A stretch of DNA of 64,000 nt from Multifurca ochricompacta (Eukaryota; Basidiomycota; Agaricomycetes; Russulales; Russulaceae): assembly GCA_022496185.1 (NCBI GenBank), contig WTXG01000031.1, positions 236,232 to 300,231 on the forward strand, read 5' to 3'. The stretch's first letter is position 1. Each line of letters begins with the position of its first letter. Of this stretch, positions 9,944-22,512 are shown piece after piece. The notes under the pieces were generated by a model. It did not search any database, had not been told where the DNA came from, and worked only from the letters and a program-made list of their open reading frames with translations. The position numbers and the translations under genes are program-made.

Positions 9944-10908
9944 TGTTGAACACAGAATGTGTCCAGTGATGCTTCAGGCATCAGGAGATTAGATTAGCTA
10001 CTTTGTGGACTAGATTAGATATCGGAGTTTCGGACTATTTACCATATCATTATTACTTTCTTTCTCACATTCCACAGTAGCTGACTGATGTACCTTACTA
10101 ATGATGTACAAGCATGTGATTCCTTATTGGCCAATGGCCTTTATCCCTCTTGTTTATTGTTTGGACTTTGTCTGGCACTTGAGGACTTATTCCCAGTGCA
10201 CAGACCATCCCTTGAAGAGTATATAAGGGTGTCTGTTTCATCTCTTACACTTCAGAGTTTCTTCTACCTCTGAAGTGTAAGTCCCTTTTCTTACTTACTA
10301 TCATACCTTGAGACTAATGCTCCTTGTAGTAACTTGTCTTTGTCTAGGTCAGTAGTATAGTATAATAGAGTTTCTTCTACCTCTGAAGTTAACTTGTCTT
10401 TGTCTAGCTTAACTTGCTAACCACACAGTCAGTATGCTGCGCCTCATGCCTGTTCGACAGGTTATGGGCCCTGGGCATGCTTAACTGATCTGTTACTATT
10501 TTTTTTGATCAGTCCAACTTTACTCCTTCAAGCTCACCAAAGCTTCAAGACTCCCTTCCCAATCAGTCTTCCTTGTGAGCTTTGCTTTATATTCTCTTGC
10601 CCTTAACTGTCCACAAGGTGGTGCACTTCATGTGCCCACCTTGATCTGTCTGGCTAGTCCCTCAGGGGATTCTTGCAAGAGGTGATGAGGGACCCTAAGC
10701 AGGTGAAACACCTTGAGTTCCTCATGTGCGCTCTAAGTAAATAGTATTCTTAGTTGTAGCTGGGTTTTCATCCCATCCATAGTCTTAGTAGGCCACTTGC
10801 CCAGAAGGCTTGGGGCTATAGGTTCAGTCAATGCTTGGCTCGATCTGTAAGCCAGGTTTAGCGACCTGCAGGTAGAGTTTAGGGTCTAGAACAAGGCATG
10901 GGTAGTCA
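9944..10908 (+). mobile_element. 5' end of a CopA copia element (LTR and leader)
   Basis: A plus-strand CopA LTR (9944-10459, TGTTGAACAC to TTCGACA, TATATAAGG near 10220) is followed directly by GGTTATGGGCCC (10460-10471) and a leader to 10908. The leader matches, in reverse orientation, the 5' leader of the complete element at about 19320-20160. It stops where hAT-1A begins (10909). The coding part is absent, so this is a truncated copy. Confidence 0.8.
10460..10471 (+). other. Probable primer-binding site next to CopA LTR
   Basis: GGTTATGGGCCC lies immediately 3' of the LTR, where a minus-strand primer site belongs. The same 12 bases sit next to the 5' LTRs of CopA (20161-20172, reverse strand) and CopB (22443-22454). 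Which tRNA, or tRNA fragment, would match was not determined. Confidence 0.6.
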
Positions 10909-11294
10909 TAGGGCATAGCACGAGTCCAGGTAACTCGCGAGTTTTTTGAGTAGAGCTGTGGGAAAACTCACGGGTATTGATATTCACAGATCCGGGTGAT
11001 CTGTGGGAACATACTCATGCGGATCCGGGTATTGATTTTGGCACCCCGGGTACCCAGGTGGGTACTCGTGGAATACCCGCACAGATATTATTATTTATTA
11101 AATTATTTTTGCCACACTTAATCCCAGTTTTAATTATCCTCTATTTCTATTATAACCCTCTTTTATTTTGTCATAAGTAAATCTTACAGTGCCATCACTG
11201 TGTGCACACCTCCCCTGGCCTGCCCACCCAAAGCTGGTGCCTGGGTAGACCATGACCTTGACCCCCCTCATCCCTATGGTCCCTCCCTCTCATG

Positions 11295-11644
11295 TGACCC
11301 ATTCACACCACTCTTCATACTTTTCCTTCTTACCTCCCATCTGACCTTCCTCCAAAGGCCCCACTTCCATCCACACTACTTTCTGAAAAACTGACAAAGG
11401 AAGATAAACCGTGGCTCAACCAACGACCAGACAGGCGCACCCATGCCAGCCGTTGGGTCACCTTCTTCATGCCCTTCCTTGGTGCCTGTGGTGCTGGTGT
11501 GCTGTGCTGGACCGGGTATCAAAGCGCGTGAGACACAATGATAGACCTCAATCGACTGTGCAGTGTTATGGAGGATACTTTTGACAACTTGGATGTCGAC
11601 AACAGTGGCACCTGGATGCGAGACATGGAGATGAGTGGCTTTGG
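11295..11644 (+). pseudogene. Kre6/Skn1-like gene fragment inside hAT-1A
   Basis: An older copy of the fragment described for hAT-1B (26640-26989). It has a basic segment, a membrane-like stretch (WVTFFMPFLGACGAGVLCW) and then MIDLNRLCSVMEDTFD up to SGFG. This resembles the start of the luminal GH16-like part of Kre6/Skn1 beta-glucan assembly proteins. A GTATGT donor follows at 11645 and the intron ends at CAG 11709. A TGA interrupts the frame at the same place as in the other copy. It has more CpG-to-TpG changes than hAT-1B. Confidence 0.55.
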
Positions 11645-11709
11645 GTATGTACTCACCTTTCTAAAGGCTTTCAATATCACAGGACTAACATTTGTCATTC
11701 ACCTTGCAG

Positions 11710-12850
11710 GCGTGGTGCCCCTTTCACTCGAAGGACTGAACTGGCTGACCTCCTGCCACTCCCACGTGCCTCCACTGTGCTTATCCACAACACAGTGGCC
11801 CTCTCCAAGGTGGGCCGATGCGATAGCAAGGTGGTTGGTGCATCTGCCTCCACCATCATGGACTCCCGGGGGGAATAAACGATGGAATGGTGCTGTGGAG
11901 CAGGGTGACATGGGCCGATGTCAAGATATTTGGGTTGGCGTGCACCATGCACTGGATGTGACTTCTTTCGTGCACTCTCTATTTCTTCTCACATTTACCT
12001 TACTGCCTTCTCCTCTTCTGTGCTAGCTCGCCTCCACTCGCATGATCACAAACAATTCATGGGTGACTTTGTATCATTCCAATGCTCCCTTACTAAATTT
12101 CTTGCTTCCTTTCCAGACACCTGACTCACATTCATGTGGGTCCCAGGGATGATGACCTACCAGGCGATCGCGATCGCTTCCAAGTCCGCAAACCACGCCT
12201 GCATGTCGACCCCCTTGGGTGCGCTTGATGAGTGACTCTCCTCACTCAAGTGGCGCTCCCTCTCGCCCTCGTGCATATGACAATTGGCGCGAAGAATGGC
12301 TGTGTGACCGCGCTTGTGCCACTCCCACTGCCGATCACCCCTCTGGGCGTGATTACAAAGCCCATACACTCTCCATCACCCACCCCCCCAATGGTTCTAA
12401 CCACCCACTCTGGTCTGCTGCAACTAATCCCTGGCCCACTCCTTTCAACTGACATACTACCTTGACAGCCATGCGCCTTGCTACCAGGCACGCCTTCATG
12501 GCTGACTACACCAAATGCTTCCACCCCACACTTCCTGCCTCAGCTCACACCTGGCCCCAGGTCTTCAACCACAAACACCACGTCGAATCCCTTCTGGGGT
12601 TCCTGCAAGACACATGGGCTTTTTTCAAGCCCATTTCCTCCCTGCGACTGCAGGAACCAGATTAGGTCGCGTCAGTCCAATGGGTTGATGGGTTGTTTTT
12701 CCCTCAGAAATTTTACACCATGGCTCTCATGTCAACTCCTTTGTCCTCACAATAGTTACATTGTCCTCACAGTAGTTACATTGTCCCTAGATATAGCTGT
12801 GCAATTTAAATACTACCCTGAAAATGTGTACTGAAAATCAATAAAAAAAG
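11710..12850 (+). pseudogene. LINE 3' fragment (RNase H region and tail) inside hAT-1A
   Basis: Broken frames resemble the RNase H and C-terminal part of fungal non-LTR retrotransposons: TRRTELADLL, a GASAS segment, GNKRWNGAVEQGDM, MWVPG near 12133, then MRLATRHAFMADYTKCFHP and LLGFLQDT near 12597. It ends in an A-rich tail near 12835-12850. There are several stops and frame breaks. The same fragment is at 27055-28192. The family call rests on motif memory. Confidence 0.5.
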
Positions 12851-14154
12851 ATCATAAGTGAATCTGCGTGCGTGAAAGACTGACAATGCTGCCTTCATGC
12901 AGATGCAAAAATCAAAAATGATAACTAACTTATAAAAGATAAATGAGCTGCCTAGTTTAGTAGCAAGTGCTGTGTGATGTAGTACATCAACTAAATAAGG
13001 TAAAAGATAAGACAAGTAATGCTCATTCCAGTTTAGTTGGTCAAAACTGAAGTGAATGCTACACAAAGCAGTGTCCTTAAATATTAGATGGAGAGTGTAA
13101 TCATAGTTTGTAGAGTAATAGAGTAACAAGGGAATGTAGAGAACATTTGTGTGGATTGTTGTTAGCACGCTCGGGGCAGTAGTGCCAGTGCCACTCCCGT
13201 TGATCCGCTGATCTGGTGGCTTTCAGTTGGTCAATTTACACCCTGCTCATCGATCTTGTGGTACACTCCTTCATAAAAATAATATAGACTCTGACATTAA
13301 TTTGACTTAAGTGCTGGACAGCCTCTGATATGGTACAAATGCGATTGATGCATAGCACAAGCAATTTACTTAGCATCTTTTAGACTGCATGCATTCCGGG
13401 CCGCTTGCCTGTTCATTACTTTACATCTGGTTTCATCTTTATTGCTCGGTTTCATCCACTTTCGTCTCGCTTGTGCAGCTTCGCTCTTCAAAACACATTA
13501 GCACACATTCTACTAGGCCTCTCTAAGTATATAAAGGTACATCATACAACGCTTGTAGTAGGACCAACCAGCAGAAGCAGAATCAAAGCGCCGTTCTCTC
13601 TCTTTGTCTTATCTTGAGTACTAAGCGATTTCTCTACAACAACAAGCCCAAGGTCAAACAGAACCAGCAGCAGCAAGTCAGAAAAAGTCTTCAATACATT
13701 ATCTCTTGTCTCTTGTGGAGCTGCCTCTTGCTTCTTTGGACGAACACAAACGATACAAGGCAGACAAGAGATCTGACGAAGAAGTGCTCAGTAAGTGTTG
13801 TACATTTATCTTATGTGAGTTGAGATTTATGTCTGAACAGAAGCACAGATGGTGATGTGGACCTCTAGAGTCTATGAGCATTTCTCTGTGCCAAAGATTG
13901 TTTCCAAAGGCAGTGTTGTGCAGTATGCATTTCATTGTCGCAAGTAAGTCTACATCATGATTTAAAGCCTGATGCACTAATTATACTAATCATTCAGTCA
14001 CCCTTTAATATACATCTCCCAAGCTCGACATGATGAAAGTACTAGCAATCTGGTGTGGCATGTGGACTGATGCGATCTGAAAAATACAGCACAGAGTCAA
14101 GCATTCTCTGCATTTGCTCAAGGATCAAAGTACAATCCTGCTACACATCAAATG

Positions 14155-14661
14155 TGTCAAACAATCATGCTGCTGGTTATACTGACTGTGGTTAGTAGTG
14201 TGTAAGGCTAGAAAAGACAAGTAACTTCAGATGTTAGAAGAACTCTGTATTACTACACTACTGACCTAGAAAAGACAAGTACTATAAGAAGTGTTAGTCT
14301 AAAGGAAGTAGAGAGTAAACTAGAAGGAACTTACACTTCAGATGTTAGAAGAACTCTGAAGTGTAACGGACAAAACAGACACCCTTATATACCCATGGGG
14401 GACAGGGGAAATGGTCTGTGCGCACTGGGAATAAGTCCACAAGTGCCGGACAATAAACTAAGAGGGATAAAGGCCATTGGCCAAAGAGATATCACATGCT
14501 TACTGCGCATTACTAAGTCCATCACTAATCAGCTGAGTAAGAAGAAAAGGAAGTGTAATAAAGATAGCGTAAAAAGTCCGATACTCCGAAATCTAATCTA
14601 ATCTACAGCTGAAGCGATCCTTAGATGCCTGAAGCATCTCCAGACACGTCCTGTGTCAACA
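14155..14661 (-). repeat. 3' LTR of CopA
   Basis: 507 bp, ends TGTCAAACAA and GTGTCAACA on the plus strand. A TATATAAGG box is on the minus strand near 14383-14391. It is close to the solo LTR at 9222 and to the right LTR of the same element, but longer than the latter by 11 bases because of scattered one- and two-base gaps. Confidence 0.9.
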
Positions 14662-14913
14662 TCCCTCCATGGTGAAGGCATCGATCATTAAAATGGAATG
14701 AGTTGAATGAGCACACTGCTGTTCACAATTGAACAAACATGTCACCAGCCAGAGATCCAACTTCTCTAACTCTTTGTGAGTTTTGCATACGAGTTGTAGA
14801 TTCGCTTATGCAAGTCTACACACCTCTTGCATCACTCTCAAGGTCAAGAACGTGCTCATGTGGCATGGTGGGAAAGTGAAACTGGTGTACAAAGCCTCCA
14901 GATTCCAGCTCCT

Positions 14914-17900
14914 TCATTCCAGCACTAGTCCAAATCCAGTTACCATGTGATCAAAAGATGATCTAGGCAGAGACTTTGTAAGGCCATCTGCTAGCATCTC
15001 TCCAGTGGGAGTTCGTACCAACTCTATCTGGTGCGATTCTACATACTCCCTAATGGCATGGTACTTTATTGGTATGTGCTTTGATCGCCTTCCAGTGACA
15101 GGGTTTAATGCAAGATCTACTGCACCCTTATTGTCACAATGCAGTTGTATGGGTGAACTAACTTCATATCCCAATTCCTGCATAAATGTCCTATACCACG
15201 CAGCCTGATTTGAAGCCTCTGCTAGGCTCATATACTCGGCTTCTGTGGTGGACTGTGCTACTGTCTTTTGTTTCCTGGAGCACCAACTAATGCTCCATTA
15301 GCTAGGAAGAAGACATAGCCTGAGGTGGAGTGGCGGTCCTCTTGATCTCCCCATGAGGAGTCCGCAAAGCCATGAAGGCCTACTTCACCATTCCCTCCAG
15401 AATAGCGCAACTTGTAGTCTTTTGTAGCATTTAGATAGGCTAAGACATACTTTGCTAGTCGCATGTGCTGCTGGGAAGGGTTGGAAGCAAATTGGCTAAG
15501 GCGTGCAACAGCAAAACTAATGTCAGGTCTGCTTCCTATCTGCACCCAAAGCAGAGACCCCATTAACTGCTGATACCTCTTAATGTCAGAGGTAGATGCT
15601 TGGTCTTCAAATTTGACCAGATGAACATCCACGCCAGAGGGTAGAGGAGTATATACTGGGTTGGAATCCCCCATTCCAAACCTCTCAACTATGGAAGAAC
15701 ATAGGCTGTCTGATCGATATCCAGTGTCTTGTTAGGACGATCCCTGGTGATGTTAACTCCAAGGTAAGACTGGATTTCGCCAAGATCAGTCATCTCATAT
15801 CGGCTAGATAGAGAGTCCTTCAGCCATTGAATCTTCTTAGTGGAGGACCCAAGTATAGTGATGTCATCAACATATAAAATGACGAAAAGTGAACCATCCC
15901 CCTCTTGGTGATGATACACATATACTCCTGCATCAGAGTACGTCCGAGTAAAGCTCAGTTCATTGAGAACTGCATGGAATTGCAAGTTCCATGCTCGGGA
16001 AGCTTGTTTGAGGCCATACAGAGCCTTCTGTAGCCTGCAAACCTTGGACTCTTGTCCAGCAATGATGAAACCAACAGGTTGCTCCATATAAATCTCCTCA
16101 TCCAGATCGCCATGTAGGAATGCCGATTTGACATCCATTTGATGGATTTCCCAATCCTCAAGCGCGGCCAATGCTAACAACAGTCTAAGAGACTCAAATC
16201 TGGCGACTGGGGAGAAGGTTTCATTGAAGTCCACCCCCTCTATTTGGGTGAACCCTTTTGCTACAAGCCTAGCACGAAAGCGTCCATCTGCTTTCAATTT
16301 AAAGACCCACTTGGACTTTACAGCCTTTCTACCTTCAGGAAGGTCTTCAAGGCGCCACACTTTAAGTTTTTCTAAGGCATCAATTTCATATTGACATGCC
16401 TCAAGCCAATTACTGGCATTATCAGACTCCATTGCTTCTTTAAAAGTAAGAGGATCCCTATGAGGTGATCCTGCAGCATTGAGTAGATCCATCTGACCAA
16501 GTCTGGAAGAACCTTGCACAAACTCCACATTATCCTCGTTGTAGAAGTGAGGATTCAGACGACGATTCCAATTGGGACGTGCAGTATCCAAGTCTAAATC
16601 TTCTTGGATTGCCCTATCTCGTCGTTCAGAGCGTGGACTTGTCCTCTGAAAGTTGGGTTGAGGAATTCTGTCTGCAATCCTTTGTGATTTTCTGATTGCT
16701 TTGGTTCTTTTGGGAGGGGAGGATGGTTCCATGATTTGAGATGGAGGGGTCTGGTATATAGTCTGAGGGTGTGTGGTGTCTACATTACGTGTGGGTGTGG
16801 TAGGCTGTGGTGCTAATTGAGGAGGTACGATGTCCTCCTGTTCCTCTTCCAGGTCCCCCTCATCTTGAGGAGCCTCAGGAACATGCATAGCTGCTGCTGG
16901 TGGTGGCTGGACATTGCCACCAGGTAAAGTAAATGAGCCACCTTGACTAGGTTGCTTTATGGATTTCTCTGCTCTGTTGTCCTTATCAGAGCGGGATGGG
17001 AAGGATCTCTCATCAAATGTAACATCTCGTGAAGAGATGAGAGACCGGGTACGACTATCCCAAAGTGTATAGCCCTTAGAAGTGGGCTCATACCCGACAA
17101 AGACGGCTTCCCTGGCTTTGGGATCTAGTTTACGCCGCTTGCCCTCTGGAACATGATAGTAGGCTTTGCATCCAAAGACCTTAAAATTCGAGACATCTGG
17201 TTTGTTCCCAACCAGAAGCTCAAGCGGAGTTTTCCACTTATTAGAACAGATGGGAGTTCTATTATATATATGACATGCTGTCTCAACAGCACACTCCCAA
17301 AAACCAAGAGACAGGCCAGCATCGTGCAGCATGCTAGTGCCTTTTTCCATAATGGTTCTATTGAATCTCTCGGCCCTTCCATTCTGTTGTGGACTATACA
17401 GCATCATAAGTTTATGCTCTATGCCATAATCTTCAAGCGTTGCCTTCAGCACCTTGTTCACATACTCGCCACCACAATCTGTATGAAGACACTTGATTTT
17501 ATGATTAAATTTATTTTCCAGTAGTGTCTTCAGTTTATTAAAAACTGGTGTAAACAGATCTTTTGACTTCATTGGAACGATTAAAGCATATCTGCTAAAG
17601 TCGTCCAAGAAAGTGGCAAAGTATAGATTCCCTTGTATTGAACTGCACTGCAAGGGACCTACAAGATCACTATGAAGGATCTCAAGGGGGGCTGATGCAT
17701 GCTTTGAAGATGGGGGAAATGGAAGCCGATGGGACTTGCCCATTTCACAGCCATAACACGGCTTGTCTTCCACTTGGCTATTATTTATATTGAGGCCTTT
17801 TACTGCCTCAGGAGCATATCTTTTCAGGGCTTCTTTAGACATGTGGCCCATTCTTTGATGCCAGATTTCAAGTGAGGCAGATGCAGATGTATGGATACTG

Positions 17901-19270
17901 TTTAGGACGTGTTTGCCTAGTACCCAATACAATTTGCCAAACTTCCATGCTTCCGCTATAATGTTATTGCCATATTTTATTGTTGCCTTCTTATTATCAA
18001 AGAACACAGTTGCCCCTTTTTCTACTAGGGCACTGGCGGAGAGTATTTTATGTCCTCCAGGTATGTGGAGCACATCGCTCAATTCCAAGTCAAAACCTTG
18101 ATCAGTCCTGATGACCACAGTTCCAACTCCACTTGTTTTGACTATGGAGTTGTCACCTAGTGATACTTCATGGGTTGTGTCGACTTTATAAGTGTCAAAG
18201 TCTTCAAGGTTTGGACTGAAATGAGCCGTTGCACCACTATCAAGCATCCAATAATCTGAGTTGATATCCAGATTATAGGTGTGAACATAAAGGCGAATGC
18301 GAGGTGCTTCATGCACCTCCTCTATTTTGCCACTACCATTAACTACTGTGGCTATAGTATTAACATGTTGGGCCTCAGCCCTCTTCTTGTTCCCTGCCTT
18401 GCCCTTTTTGGCATTCTCCAGGTCCTTCTTCTTCTTTGCACAAGCATTGGACTTGTGTCCAGGCTTTTGGCAATAGAAGCAGACCACCCCTTGTGAACCA
18501 GGGGCAGCAGCGGGAAGTGGTGATAAATTTGTATTTCTTGGTTTTGATTTGACAGGTGCAGCCTTAGACAGGACTGCACTACCACTTCCTGAGGGACCTG
18601 CCAGGCGACTTTCCTCATTTAGGAACCTCTGCACAAGGTCCTGAGGAGAGAGTCGCTCTGGGTCACCAGAGGCCAGTATGGAACCAGCGATGGCACTGTA
18701 GGAGTCTGGGAGAGCTTTTAACAATATAAAGCTCATCTGGAGGTCATTGACCTCCATCCCATTCTCCCTGAGGGTACTCCTGGTATCTAGAACCTTTTGT
18801 AATTGGGTTCTAAATGACTGTCCTTCATCAAGACGGAAGGACACCAGGGCAAGCCACAAATTATATGTGGCCATGCTACCTACAGAGCCATAAAGCCGTT
18901 CCAACTTGTTATACTTCTCACTGAGAGAAGGATAATTGGCATCAGAGGCTACTTGGGAGTAGACCTCTTGGGTTACATTAAGAAAAAGGAGCCCAATAAG
19001 CATTTCCTCTTCTCCCATCCATTCCCTAAGGATGGGGTCAATGACTTCCTTCTGCATTTTCTCCTTCTCCTCCTTATCTTCAGGGAGGAGGGGCATGTCA
19101 GGGTAAGGCGTAATTATGTGCCTCCTGAGCCCATTCATCCTCAAGAGGGCGTTAAAGTTGGCAGACCAGACCTGCCAGTTAGACCCATCGAGGTGCTCCA
19201 TCTTGGAGGAGGGAGGGAAGACAATTGAAGACGGCATATTTGAGATGTTATTGAAAGTTCCTGGTTCCAA
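14914..19270 (-). pseudogene. CopA Gag-Pol polyprotein with two frameshifts
   Basis: The first ORF (19270-15689) is 1193 residues long. It has a UBN2-type Gag (about 20-240), a zinc knuckle CFYCQKPGHKSNAC (about 262), protease WMLDSGATAHFS (about 342), a GAG-pre-integrase HQRMGHMS, and an integrase core with HSDLVGP, HTDCGGEY (about 593) and QQNGRAER. The RT ends with YVDDITILG (about 1131). A lost base near 15680 moves the frame to the 15674-15258 ORF (GMGDSNPVYTPLP). A second break near 15288 moves it to 15231-14914, the RNase H end (MSLAEASNQAAWY, HIPIKYH). Otherwise complete for the family. Both breaks could be base-calling errors. Confidence 0.9.
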
Positions 19271-20160
19271 GGAGCAATTAGAACCAGTGCCCAGGTCTCG
19301 CTTAAGAGTGCCACCCCATACTGTGGCGCTATGCTTCAGAACCTAAGAAGGTCCTGCCTTTGTTGTGCGACTTTCTAGGTATAGTAAAGCTATCTAGCGC
19401 AATCTTGTAACTAGACATAAGCTCTGGTAGACTAGCCAGAGTGTCTAGTGTAAACAAAATTGGGAGTCATGTCATGGAGGAGCCAACCGCAAGTTCCATT
19501 AGAGACAAAGGGTGTATAGCCCTTCCTCTAATGCTGGTGGTGGAGTCCATGATTAAGCCCTAGATGATTGGGGCCATGACTAAGTAGATGACAAGTCTGT
19601 CTCTGGTAGGGCGTGGTTACCCTACAAGGCAACGGATACTTATGCCCAGAGATTAAGACTATATCTACTATGTATAGACTATAGTAGTGCAGCCTACTTG
19701 TATCGAGCCCAAGCGTCATGGGAGTGACTACCCATGCCTTGTTCTAGACCCTAAACTCCACATGCGGGTCACTAAACCTGGCTTACAGACAGAGCCAAGC
19801 ATTGACTGGACTCAAAGCCACAAGCTTCTGGCTATAGGCCTACTAAAGCTATCTATGGGATGAAGACCCAGCTACAACTAAGAAATTACTAATACCTAGT
19901 GCGCACTCAAGGAGCTTAAGGTGTTTCACCCGCTTAGGGTCCCTCATCACCTTTTGCAAGAACCCTAAGGGCTAGCCAAACAGTTCAGGATGAGCAGTAA
20001 ACTGCATCATCCTGTGGGGTGTTAAGGTGCACAGACAGTAAATATGAAAGCTCACTGGAAGAAGCTGGTGGGAAAAGACTTTGAAGCTTTTGTGAGCTTG
20101 TGTGTGAAAGCAAGTTGGGCTGTTATGAACAAAGGGAATTACAGATCAGTATGAGCGGCA

Positions 20161-20172
20161 GGGCCCATAACC
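20161..20172 (-). other. Probable primer-binding site of CopA
   Basis: On the minus strand GGTTATGGGCCC follows the 5' LTR with no gap. It is identical to the site next to two other copia LTRs in the window. Confidence 0.6.
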
Positions 20173-20668
20173 TGTCAAACAATCATGCTGCTGGTTATAC
20201 TGACTGTGGTTAGTAGTGTTAAGGCTAGAAAGACAAGTAACTTCAGATGTAGAAGAACTCTGTATTACTACACTACTGACCTAAAAGACAAGTACTATAA
20301 GAAGTGTTAGTCTAAAGGAAGTAGAGAGTAAACTAAAGGAACTTACACTTCAGATGTTAGAAGAACTCTGAAGTGTAAAGACAAAACAGACACCCTTATA
20401 TACCCATGGGGGCCAGGGGAAATGGTCTGTGCCACTGGGAATAAGTCCACAAGTGCCAGACAATAAACTAAGAGGGATAAAGGCCATTGGCCAAAGAGAT
20501 ATCACATGCTTACTGCACATTACTAAGTCCATCACTAATCAGCTGAGTAAGAAGAAAGGAATGTAATAAAGATAGGTAAAAAGTCCGATACTCCGAAATC
20601 TAATCTAATCTACAGCTGAAGCGATCCTTAGATGCCTGAAGCATCTCCAGACATGTCCTGTGTCAACA
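20173..20668 (-). repeat. 5' LTR of CopA
   Basis: 496 bp with the same ends as the 3' LTR. Differences from the 3' LTR are mostly missing single or double bases (for example GTGTTAAGG for GTGTGTAAGG and GTGCCACTG for GTGCGCACTG). This is unusual for normal LTR ageing and suggests a local sequence-quality problem. Confidence 0.9.
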
Positions 20669-22007
20669 GAATGAAAGTGGTGCTTTGGGTCGTGCGCCAT
20701 AATTGGCCATTTTCAATCATGAGGATCAAGACCTTTAGAGATCTTTTATGACCTTAATAACAAGTGTGTCACCCCTTCTGCGAGCAGTGTATCCTGCAAT
20801 GTTAGGGAGATTTTCCGAATGAGCAAGATAAAGGTGATGGAGATGCTACAGGTAAGGTTACAATGCTTCAGTGTCTTGCCATCTAACTTTACCTTTCTCT
20901 CAGGCTTATGAAGGAATGCTACACATCGTATAGATGGCTGGACAATGCCTCAAGTTATTTCATTCATTGGCACTACTATCCATTGGGTTTGGAGGGCAAG
21001 ATGACGTCGATGATACTGGATTTCATCAAGTAAGTTAATCACTGGTTGTCATATAAATAATATAGTTGCTAATCATTATACAGAGCACCAAAAGCCCATA
21101 CTGGTGTTTATCTCACTGCACATGTCTCAGAATGCCTGCATGAATATGGAATCCACAATAAGGTATGTTTCAAGTTATATACTGTGAAAACAGAGGCATT
21201 TATCTACTGTACTAGGTACTGGCCATTGTCTGTGATAATGCATCAAATAACAATACAATGGTGGACGAGCTTCAAGACTTGGTTCCAAGCTTCAAGGGTC
21301 AGACGATGCGCGTGCAGTGCTTTGCACACATCCTCAACTTGGTCATGAAGGTGCGACGCAACTCGTTATTCTTTCTGTCTTGTGTTAATGAGTTCAATTG
21401 GGTTGTTTACAGGCCATCCTCTCACAGTTCAGCCAGCAGACCAAGCCATTGGAGGATGAGCACAACGAGGGGCATGACACCAACCTCTTCAAAGACATAG
21501 ATGTCAATGATGTCATTGAGGAGGACAATCTGGACAACAAAGATATAGATTTTCAACTGGACAACGACAAAGTGGACCCCGCGGTCAAGGCAAGCAATGA
21601 GGCCATGATCCAGGAAGCCATAGAGGATGTTGGTTATAGTGGCAGGATCCCAATGCTTTCTTGCGTGGAGGTCAATTTAGGATGCTTCTCAGTCTTCAAG
21701 GTCAGTGACATCATTAATCAGAACTGTCAGATTATTTACATCACTTTTTACATAGCTTTGGTGGCTTGCAACAAAGATAGTCCACAGCCCAACCATCAAG
21801 GCAGATCTCGAAGAATGCTGTTTGCGAAGCCAAATCAGACTGAAAGTTATGGTACAAGATGTAGCTACTCGATGGAACAGCACATCAGAACTCATCGGCC
21901 ACGCGCTTCAACTTCGGCCAGTGCTTCAACTGCTCGTTGTAATGCATGAGCACAACAAAGTACATGGCGTCCGCTTGAAGAGGTTTCAGTTGTCAGAGGC
22001 AGAGTGG

Positions 22008-22442
22008 TGATGGATTACGATCCATTGACAACCTGGAGGAGCATAAAAGCGCACCACAGTCGTCAAAAGTTCTATCCTTTGGCTAGAACAATTAATTTTT
22101 GGTGCACCCCTCAGGGGCGATGAACTTCGATCTTGTTTGCATCTCACATTTGATTCTACAGACTCTATGGTTAAAAGTTTACAGTTACAAGATTAACGTT
22201 TATTTTATTTTGATTATTTTATCTAACTGATACAAGCGCGACAAATTGAAAAAGTCACAAGATAAAATGTCTCATTTACTTAACCCCTATTTACAAAACT
22301 CTTATACTTATATTGAAATTAACTGTAGTGTAAATTGTATAAAAAAGGCTTGAAAAAGTGAATCAAGAGAGCATTGTAATCTTTTTCCTTGCAAAAAAGA
22401 TTTACATGCATGTACCCCTATCTGGCCCCCATAATCTTATCA
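22008..22442 (+). repeat. 5' LTR of CopB (435 bp)
   Basis: Starts TGATGGATTA where hAT-1A homology ends and finishes ATCTTATCA just before GGTTATGGGCCC. The ends are an imperfect inverted pair (TGATGGATTA against TGATAAGATTA). No second copy is in the window, so the limits rest on the hAT junction and the primer site. Confidence 0.7.
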
Positions 22443-22454
22443 GGTTATGGGCCC
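22443..22454 (+). other. Probable primer-binding site of CopB
   Basis: GGTTATGGGCCC directly follows the LTR. It is shared with the CopA elements although the LTRs differ, so both families probably use the same primer. Confidence 0.6.
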
Positions 22455-22512
22455 TGCTGCTGCTAAATAAACTCAAAACTTACTTGCGTCATTTGCACTA
22501 CACTCTTTCATT

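Larger units (their letters stand above)
14155..20668 (-). mobile_element. Complete Ty1/copia element CopA (6514 bp)
   Basis: Two LTRs in the same orientation (14155-14661 and 20173-20668) flank one long minus-strand gag-pol region. The probable primer site is next to the right LTR, and a purine run (GGAGGGA) lies next to the left one. It sits in hAT-1A. Flanks are AAATG (14150-14154) and GAATG (20669-20673), and the uninterrupted hAT-1B reads CAAATGAAAG there. The 5-bp target duplication therefore holds with one change. Only two frame breaks are seen in pol. Confidence 0.92.
10909..22007 (+). mobile_element. hAT transposon copy hAT-1A, 3' truncated, carrying a nested copia element
   Basis: The left end TAGGGCATAGCACGAG is the same terminus as hAT-1B at 26254. 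The sequence follows hAT-1B to 22007, apart from the copia insertion at 14155-20668 and some indels. At 22007 it is cut by the CopB LTR. Its left flank is the CopA leader. The 8 bases before it are GGTAGTCA, and the matching right flank is not in the window. Compared with hAT-1B it lacks about 150 bp of the first transposase exon (near 13745). Confidence 0.85.
13614..22007 (+). pseudogene. hAT transposase relic of hAT-1A (split by copia, 3' end lost)
   Basis: Exons matching the intact hAT-1B gene are found at 13614-13850 (first exon, with an internal loss), 13850-14154, then beyond the copia element at 20669-22007. Segments for the DGWT motif, CDNASNN and ATRWNST can be read, the last near 21855. 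Bases 20669-21000 differ from hAT-1B by many single-base deletions that break the frame. The gene stops at the CopB insertion, so the dimerisation domain is lost. Confidence 0.8.
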
